Shown here piece after piece: positions 56,902 through 64,000 of a DNA stretch of 64,000 bases. The position numbers and the translations under genes are program-made. Source of the DNA: Trema orientale (lineage: Eukaryota > Streptophyta > Magnoliopsida > Rosales > Cannabaceae); NCBI GenBank assembly GCA_002914845.1, contig JXTC01000153.1, positions 339,965 to 403,964 of the forward strand, given 5' to 3'. Position 1 is the first letter of the stretch. Every line of letters starts with the position of its first letter. Below the pieces are notes generated by a model. It did not search any database, was not told the DNA's origin, and saw nothing but the letters and a program-made list of their open reading frames with translations.

Positions 56902-59900
56902 ATGAACGCCATAGCTACAGCTGCAGCTCTTTCTTTGCCAATCTCTCTTTGCAGATCATCTAAGCTTAAATACAAAAAGGTATGCACTTATCTCTCTATT
57001 GCCTACTTAGTTTATCTGCGTCATTGCCAAATTCGTTAAAAAAAAAAAAAAAGAAAAAAGAAGGAAAAGAAAGGTGAAAACTGCTGGTTTTAGAATATAG
57101 TTTAGACTTAATAACCAAGCCTAAACCACGTGATTTGTACTTAATTTTCGATGAATTTATCTGGGTTTTCCGGCATAATGCTTGAGCACTTACGATTCAG
57201 TTGTAAAACTTCTAATGATTTTCAATATTTCTTTTTTCTCGCAATATGTACGCATATATGGATTAATACATTTCTATATAAAGGAAACCGTTTAAGCACC
57301 GGGATATATATGGGATAAATTGTTAAGGGTGTGGTATTTCAGGGTGTGAAAGCAGGATTCAGGGTGTTTGCTGTATTAGAAGAAGAAGCATGGGTGGAGA
57401 AGAAGAGTTCCTGGGGTCCTCTCTTTGACGTAGAGGATCCAAGATCTAAGGTTCCACAGTACAAAGGAAAGTTCTTAGATGTAAATCAGGCACTTGAGGT
57501 GGCTAGATATGACATTCAGTACTGTGATTGGCGAGCTCGCCAAGATGTTCTTACAATCATGCTCCTTCATGAAAAGGTCTAATGAGTTTCACTGGTTCAT
57601 GACAAAACCATTATGTTATTCTGTTTGACGTTTCCTATTGTATTGTTGGATTGTAACTGAAGATAATTGGTGTAGGTTGTGGAAGTTTTGAATCCCTTAG
57701 CTCGCGATTATAAGTCTATTGGGACCATGAAGAAGGACCTAGCTGAGTTGCAAGAAGAACTAGCACAAGCTCATAGACAGGTATGCAAAATTAGAACTAG
57801 AAGATAAATATTTTGATTCACTAGTTCTAAGGGTGCTCAGAGGAACCCATTAATTCTGGACTCTGTGTCTGATATTATCTGGTTCTTAACCATGTTAAAA
57901 TAACAACAACAGGTACATATATCTGAAGCAAGGGTTGCCACTGCTCTGGATAAACTAGCTTACATGGAAGAACTGGTGAATGATAGACTGTTACAAGACA
58001 GAAATACAAACACTAAGGAGTCTGAGCAAACATCCACTTCTCCAAGTTCTTCCACAGAAACTTTGAATGCTGTAAAGAGAAGGTTACCACGGAAAAGCTT
58101 GAATGTGTCGGGTCCGGTTCAACCTTACCATCCTCGCTTGAAGAACTTCTGGTACCCGGTTGCCTTTTCGACCGACCTTAAGGAAGATACCATGGTATGG
58201 TATTCATTCTTTTTTCTGTTAACTATTTGCTTTCCATTTTCCTTTAGTTACACTTTTTGGCGTTTCCCTGGGGAAAACAAAACAAAAATATCCAAATGAA
58301 TCGTGCCTTTCATTAGTAAAGAAAACAACTTGGGCTACTTTTTGTGTCAATATGAGAAATGTATTGCTACAATACTTAATGGAGTATGTACAATCATTTT
58401 CCTCTTCTATTGAGGAGGAGAGATTGCTTTGGTTGCTATCTCAGATAGGAACTACCCTGTCTTGTGTTTCCTTTTAGTTGAGATTTTGCTCTATGCTTCT
58501 CTTACGAGAGCCTTGTTTCTTTTCTGTTTCAGATACCTATCGAGTGTTTTGAGGAACCATGGGTTGTCTTCCGTGGAAAAGACGGGAAACCCGGATGCGT
58601 CCAGAACACCTGTGCACATAGAGCCTGCCCTCTTCATCTTGGTTCAGTAAACGAGGGTCGTATTCAATGTCCGTACCATGGTGAGTAGAAGTTTTAAAGG
58701 AAGTATGCACCAGTTTTTATTGACATGTAGTCTGGGAATTTATGAAAATCTTTTAAAGGTCTTTAAGTGTTAAATGAGGGAAACTAATTGGACTTTGCTG
58801 ACTTTTTAAACACTCTGTTACGAATGAATAACAGGGTGGGAGTACACAACAGATGGTAAGTGTGAGAAAATGCCATCTACGCGACTACTAAATGTAAAAA
58901 TCAAGTCGTTGCCTTGTTTTGAGAAAGAAGGGATGATCTGGGTTTGGCCTGGCAGTGATCCTCCTTCAGCCACCCTTCCTTCCTTACAACCTCCTCCAGG
59001 ATTTCAAATCCATGCAGAGGTATACCATAGAGAAATTTCCATGCTTTTAGCTTATTTGGGTATGCAACAAGCCTAAGAAGTAAACTTGAATGTAACGTCT
59101 TATGCTCTATTATCTTTCCTCAAACAGATAGTCATGGAACTTCCAGTTGAACATGGGCTACTTCTAGATAACCTTTTGGATCTTGCTCATGCTCCTTTCA
59201 CTCACACATCCACCTTTGCCAAAGGATGGACTGTCCCCAGGTTTGTTTTCTGTTCCAAGTAACAGTGAAGATTATACAAAATTAACCATTTTTACATCCA
59301 AAAGAAACAATAACTCTTTCTTTAATAGATTGACTATGGAGTATCGGGAAAACTCTCATTTTTTTTTTTAATAGATTGACCGTGGAGTATTTGGAAAACA
59401 TGCAAAGAGTTCTTCATACCTCTGTTGTACAACCGTATACTATATCCCAATAAACATCTTAAAAAATTGATAAGTTAGTACTAGGAGAGGAAACTTAAAT
59501 GTTTACGTCAACGACTGATGAATCTAACCTTGGCTTTTACTTGGAAATGTTCTAAATGCTCAGCTTGGTGAAATTCCTGACACCTGCATCTGGCCTCCAA
59601 GGATATTGGGACCCGTATCCAATAGATATGGAGTTTAGACCACCTTGTATGGTACTCTCAACAATTGGGATATCTAAGCCTGGGAAGCTGGAAGGTCAGA
59701 ATACACAGCAATGCGCCACACACCTCCACCAACTACATGTGTGCCTACCTTCATCGAGACAGAAGACAAGGCTATTATACAGAATGTCACTCGATTTTGC
59801 TCCATTGCTGAAACACGTTCCTTTCGTGGACCGTCTATGGAGGCATTTCGCAGAACAGGTAAACGAACTCATCCTTCATCATCAAAATTCGAATCAATCC

Positions 59901-60149
59901 GGAACTAGACAGGGAACTCGAGTCGATTATTTGTCATCGCATTTCTGCTTAAAGACTCCGTTTTGCGTAATCTCACAGGTTTTGAATGAGGATCTGAGGC
60001 TTGTAGTTGGGCAACAAGAGCGAATGATCAACGGCGCAAATGTATGGAATTGGCCAGTTTCCTATGACAAGCTGGGAGTTAGATACAGGGTATGGAGAGA
60101 TGCAGTGGAAAAAGGAGCCAAGCAATTACCTTTCAGCAACTCAATGTGA
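56902..60149 (+). CDS. CAO: Chlorophyllide a oxygenase
   Basis: Nine exons: 56902-56979, 57343-57576, 57676-57780, 57913-58194, 58533-58680, 58835-59019, 59128-59240, 59564-59858, 59979-60149; phases agree and give 536 aa, the usual CAO length. The enzyme converts chlorophyllide a to chlorophyllide b in two oxygenations of the C7 methyl group, in the chloroplast. Exon 1 encodes the transit peptide ([20 protein letters not shown]). Residues about 30-150 are the regulatory A domain that controls protein stability. The Rieske [2Fe-2S] ligands are C260-X-H262 ([13 protein letters not shown]) and C279-X2-H282 (QCPYHGWEY). The mononuclear iron site is [17 protein letters not shown] with H365 and H370. 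The C-terminus carries [22 protein letters not shown], a CAO hallmark. All key residues are present, so it should be active. A G-box lies about 150 bp upstream. Confidence 0.97.
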
Positions 60150-60957
60150 AAAAAAAAAAAGAACAAAAAAACCTTCCCAACTTATAGACAGATGAAGTAA
60201 CACTTCTCATGTTTGCTCCTCATGCCCAATCTGCACGAATAACTCAACGTCTCTTCCCCCAAAAGCTTGCATATAATAAGATGATGGACGAAGACGATCG
60301 ACGATGTGCAGTTTGGCTCTCCAGAATCGAATCCCAGTTTGACTCGGCGGGAACCGTTGATTAAAACCTGAGGCACAAAATCATATTGTCTCTTCATAGT
60401 TAAAAAAAAAAACAAAAAAAAATCCCCTGTAAGATTAGAGAAACTGTACACTAATATTTGCTTCCGTGTACAGTCTCAATTCCAATTTTTTTCCTTTTTG
60501 CACTTCTTAATTTTCTTCAATCCCGTTCTTCTATTGCTTCGCCTTAAAGTGTTTCCGAATTTTTACAGACGAGTGTGTGACCCCCTTTTACCCCTGTAAT
60601 ACAAAAATGTTTGTTGTAACATGTATTAGTATCAACTTTGTTCTTTTCCAAATTCTCAGACTAAAGTAGTAAATTTACAAGTGAGTTTCTTCAATGACTG
60701 GAAATTTGGAGAGAATCAACCAAACCCTAAAATCTATATCACTTGCATACTTAAAAATTGGAGCCTAAATCTCAAGCAAGCAAGAGAAATTGTTGTTAGA
60801 AAACACATTATCACAATTCGCAATCAAGATAGGAAGAAATCTCTCACTCATTTTTCATTCACTACTACACCGAACAAACCCTCAGATACATTCAACAATA
60901 TTTCAAGAAAGAAAGAAAAAAAAAAAACCTGGGAAAAACCCCTAAATTTGTCAAAAT
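60150..60957. other. 3' UTR region of CAO and tail-to-tail spacer
   Basis: No gene seen. The CAO 3' UTR and the 3' UTR of the zinc-ribbon gene converge here. A reading frame at 60681-60992 has no family features. Confidence 0.4.
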
Positions 60958-61308
60958 TTACAGAGCGGCTCCACAGAAGGGGCAGAATCTGAAATCAGGC
61001 TTCACAATCCGATCACAGAAGCGGCAGCGAGGAGAGAGCGAGCCCTCGGCCGACGAGGGCGGCGGAAGCGAGTCGGCGTTGGGAGGCGGCGGGAGAGAGT
61101 AGGACTGAGGGAAGAAGAGGTTGCAGTTGTTGCAGTGCATGAGAGGCTGCTTTCCAGGCCACCGCCATACCGGAACGAAGAAGAGCTTGAGGACCTTGTC
61201 GTAATCAACCAGATCAGCTGGTGAGCGACATGATATGCACCTTCCCGCACCGGATTTTAGCACCTGCCGTACTTGTTGCTCTACTCCTCCGACGAAGAAG
61301 AAGAACAT
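60958..61308 (-). CDS. Small protein with two zinc ribbons
   Basis: Intronless, 116 aa. Four CxxC pairs: C24/C27 (AGRCISCRSP), C59/C62 (MHCNNCNLFF), C95/C98 (PRCRFCDR) and C109/C112 (FCPFCGAAL). The first two pairs likely form one zinc ribbon and the last two a second. The N-terminus (MFFFFVGGVEQQVRQVLKSG) and the DYDKVLKLFFVPVWRW stretch are typical of the eukaryotic zinc-ribbon_15 type family, whose molecular role is not known to me. A Pro/Ser-rich linker (about 70-92) joins the halves. GC content is higher than its neighbours. The start at 61308 is the only one that keeps the conserved N-terminus. Convergent with CAO. Confidence 0.85.
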   Translation of the reverse strand: MFFFFVGGVEQQVRQVLKSGAGRCISCRSPADLVDYDKVLKLFFVPVWRWPGKQPLMHCNNCNLFFPQSYSLPPPPNADSLPPPSSAEGSLSPRCRFCDRIVKPDFRFCPFCGAAL

Positions 61309-61549
61309 TTTTACCTTTTTTTTTCTGGGATCGATTTTCTTGTATTTTCTCGCGGTTTCTCGGTGGTTTTTCCAACGAACAAGATGAAGAGGCGGGGTGA
61401 TTACTTTCTCTTTCTATTATTATTTATTTATTTATTTTTTATTATCGAACTTTTTCGAGAGAGTTCGGGATTCAGCTAAAGATTTCGCGCGGGATTAAGA
61501 AGGTGCTTAAAGGAAAAATGAAGATAATTAATAAAGGCAAGATATGTGC

Positions 61550-61745
61550 CAACTAGTGCTAGTCTAGTTGGTCCAAAAGTTTGAGGGTTAAGCGGGTTGA
61601 CCTGAAATCCATCCGTTTATTATACGTGTTACACGTGTCAACCCGAAATTGACACAAAAATTAAATGGGTCACTCAAACTCGTTTATTTCATGTCGTTTT
61701 TGAGTCGTAACGTCGTGTCGTGTAGAAAATTGCCAGCTCTACTTA
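61550..61745. repeat. Probable transposon-derived fragment (GGGTTGACCTG...TTGCCAGCTCTA)
   Basis: The segment holds AAGCGGGTTGACCTGAAAT, GTGTCAACCCGAAATTGACA and CGTCGTGTCGTGTAGAAAAT followed by TTGCCAGCTCTA. This type of sequence (CGGGTCAACCCG and ACACGACACG variants ending AATTGCCAGCTCTA) is a frequent dispersed repeat in plant genomes, from memory. No boundaries or duplication established. Confidence 0.4.
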
Positions 61746-62640
61746 CACGTGGTTGGAATGGATCGCTAAAATTGAGTGTTTGAATTACTTCAGTTTTTTT
61801 TTTTTGAGGAAAAAAAAAAGAAAAATTGAAAACAAGCTCGCAGGGCAGATATGCTTTGTTGTGGTGCTTCACGTGGATCTACTCTGCTGGTTACGACGGC
61901 TGGCAAAAGGTCAGGAGGAGGACGGTAGGCACTTGTCAGTGGTTAGCATATTACGTACGTGTTGTTTAGGTGTAAGTGATAGCGTATGAAATGAGCCACG
62001 TGAAGTAAATAAACGAATTATAAAAGAACTGTAACTGCTAATATTTATTATACACTGGATGTTGGACAATCTCAAGATCTAGAAAAGGTCCCATGCAAGC
62101 CACAGGTCATCCCTGTATTTTGCCACTTAATTTCGAAATGTTGAGACAGATAAAAGAACATAACTCTAATCAAACTCAAGTACTATTTTACATTATCAAG
62201 ATACTAAACGCAATTTCTACATCATCTTAATTAACAAGAGACATATGTACATTAAATTAAGTTATAAATTCATATATTATCATTTGATATTATAGGACCA
62301 CAACGCTTGTTTTATTTGCTGTGTCTTTCTAATCCACTATTGCAATGAAATCCAATAGTTTACAAAAGCACTTGATACGATCCAACAGTAATTTAAAAAA
62401 AAAAATTAGGACATACTGTTGACTAATTTGCATTAAAAAGAGATGAAATGGAAAAAGTGTGCAGTCTTAATGATAAGTACATTTTCTTTATGTTCATAGT
62501 TTAACTGAAAAAATAATTATATACTATCCTTTGAGTACATCCCAACTAGGTTGGCATATACTCAAAATAATATTAATGTAATAACCCATCTTTTTTTTAA
62601 GGGCAAAAAGGTCATTGATCTTATAAAAAAAAAAAAAAAA
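61746..62640. other. AT-rich intergenic DNA
   Basis: No gene, repeat or RNA gene supported. Several A runs and ordinary AT-rich sequence. Confidence 0.4.
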
Positions 62641-64000
62641 AATCATATATATATATACATTTCACTCTCTCTCCTCTATGTCTCCCTCACCCCCGTCCCT
62701 CACTCTCTCACTCTCTGTTTTGCTCGGCCGAAGCTCGCCGAAGGGAGCCACCACCGCGTCGCGCCATCGTCCAGCCTCGAGACTGCCGGCGAGTCCTCCC
62801 CGCACCACTACGAGCCCGTCGCCAGTCACCGGAAGTCACCGGAAGCGCTCACCGGAGCCGGAGAAGACACAAAAGCCGTTTATACCCATTTTAGTTTTTT
62901 CGTCACCGGCGAAGATTCCAACCACCAAACGACTCCAAACCGGTCCCGTTGGATTCGTATCGTCGCAAGGGTCGTCAAGGTATATATATCTCGACCCCAT
63001 ACTGTCCGGATCAAAATTTGCCATTTTTGGGTTTATTGAGTTTAAGCTTGATCTTGTTAAATCCGGCCGTTAGATTGTGTTTTTGACTTCATTTTTGGAA
63101 TGTACTCGGAAAATGGGGAAGTTCGATATATATATTGTGTTATTTAGTGATCGGCACGAAAATCGCGATCGGACGGTCCCGATTTCGCCTCGTTTTGTGT
63201 AACACCGGTCCGGTGTCGGCCGGGACCTGAATTGGTCGAATCATATGTCTAATTTAGCTATTTTGGAAATTAGGAATTCAATAGAGAGGTCCATTCATTG
63301 AATTGAAGCTCCGTTGAGAAGTTGGTTTTTCCCAAGTGAACGATCGAGGGCGTGGAATTAGTTCTCGACCCTCCAAACGATCGTCCAACGGCATCTTGAG
63401 CATCCAATAGCGTGGTATCGCTATTCTAGTGAGGTAGGGATTCGGTTACATCTCTTTTACATCATTTTTGAAAACTTATTTTCTGCAACATATGAGAACA
63501 AATGTGATTTTTGAACTGCTTTGGATATATATGATGGAATTGAATTTTATTGTATATATTGGATTGTTCTGAGACTTTTCTGAGTGCAGGTTAATTTTGG
63601 ATATGTTAAAATAGGGCCGTTGTGTTGCCCATTTTTCTACAAAAATTTAATTAACCATTTTATTAAAAACCAGAACATTACTTGAACTTAAACTACTGCA
63701 TGGCTACTTTTACATATCAGTTCATAGTACACGTGTCATAGGATCACACATGAGTACCAGGTTAGCATCATGAGGTTTTTACAGTGTGGCGCTGTGGCTC
63801 CACCGGCGGTGCAGAGTCCGTGAACCCGCGCGGGGTATTTCTTCTGATTACCTCCCCATTTGGCAGGCGTAGGCAATGCGGTTGCCCTTCCAGGTTTGGT
63901 AGGCGACACACGGGTGTCCCCTCCGGTTATGGGCTAGGTGTCAGGCAGGCTGTATGGCATACATAGTGCCAACACCCTGGTTTCCATTGATGAGAGGTTG
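62641..64000. other. GC-shifted region, possibly the start of an unidentified transposable element or gene
   Basis: From about 62660 base composition changes sharply: a CT-rich leader, then CCGCGTCGCGCCATCGTCC-like GC-rich sequence to about 62960, a possible donor (GTCGTCAAG|GTATATATAT), then a mix including AACACCGGTCCGGTGTCGGC, which is partly palindromic. The open frames (62551-63073 in two phases) have no recognisable domain. The last 250 bp is again GC-rich. It could be the 5' end of a retroelement or long non-coding transcript that continues past the window edge. Confidence 0.35.

Noticed and set aside
62551-63073. Two overlapping frames of 131-162 aa
   Set aside because: Ser/Pro/Arg-rich translation of a CT- and GC-rich leader; no domain, so not called as a gene.
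1-64000. CRISPR arrays, bacterial operons, phage or defence systems
   Set aside because: The sequence is clearly plant nuclear DNA with spliced genes; no regularly spaced repeat-spacer array or bacterial-type gene cluster is present.

Overview
The window is nuclear DNA from a flowering plant, most likely a eudicot. The genes are split by GT-AG introns, intergenic DNA is AT-rich and full of (TA)n and (CT)n tracts, the proteins match plant families (chlorophyllide a oxygenase, plant MCTP, plant SAC phosphatase), and small DNA transposons are abundant. One base is undetermined (n at 33762). I cannot name the species.

Layout. 1-2385 is the decayed 3' part of a CACTA transposon. 4875-5940 (-) is a four-exon chloroplast-type DnaJ zinc-finger protein (124 aa). 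8559-16099 (+) is a 16-exon SAC1/FIG4-type polyphosphoinositide phosphatase (909 aa). 17499-23172 (-) is a seven-exon protein with an MBD-like fold and acidic repeats (436 aa). 26499-30781 (+) is an 11-exon CDKAL1-type tRNA methylthiotransferase (629 aa). 31309-34347 (-) is an intronless MCTP C2/PRT_C protein (1012 aa). An 11.6 kb gene-free stretch follows, holding MITEs, a solo LTR and SINE-like DNA. 45972-48674 (-) is a DLN-motif nuclear protein (900 aa). 52595-54939 (-) is a three-exon TLC-domain membrane protein (281 aa). 56902-60149 (+) is a nine-exon chlorophyllide a oxygenase (536 aa). 60958-61308 (-) is a two-zinc-ribbon small protein (116 aa). 61309-64000 has no gene I can support.

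How the genes relate. They do not form one pathway; each is a housekeeping gene with its own promoter. Pairs are divergent (DnaJ-type/SAC1, TLC/CAO) or convergent (SAC1/MBD-like, CDKAL1/MCTP, CAO/zinc ribbon). From memory of the Arabidopsis gene order, DnaJ-type, SAC1 and MCTP correspond to the consecutive genes At1g22630, At1g22620 and At1g22610. CDKAL1 corresponds to At1g72090 in the duplicated sister region, so the left half looks like an unfractionated ancestral block.

The hunt gave no new multi-gene system. The most interesting signals are: a family of five MITEs sitting in (TA)n tracts; two Mutator-type MITEs with 9-bp target duplications; a hAT-type foldback MITE with an 8-bp duplication; a SINE with a near-perfect 20-bp duplication; a 0.7 kb array of the motif AACGACA just upstream of SAC1; a TCGATG/CATCGA quasi-palindrome; and the unusual MBD-like gene.
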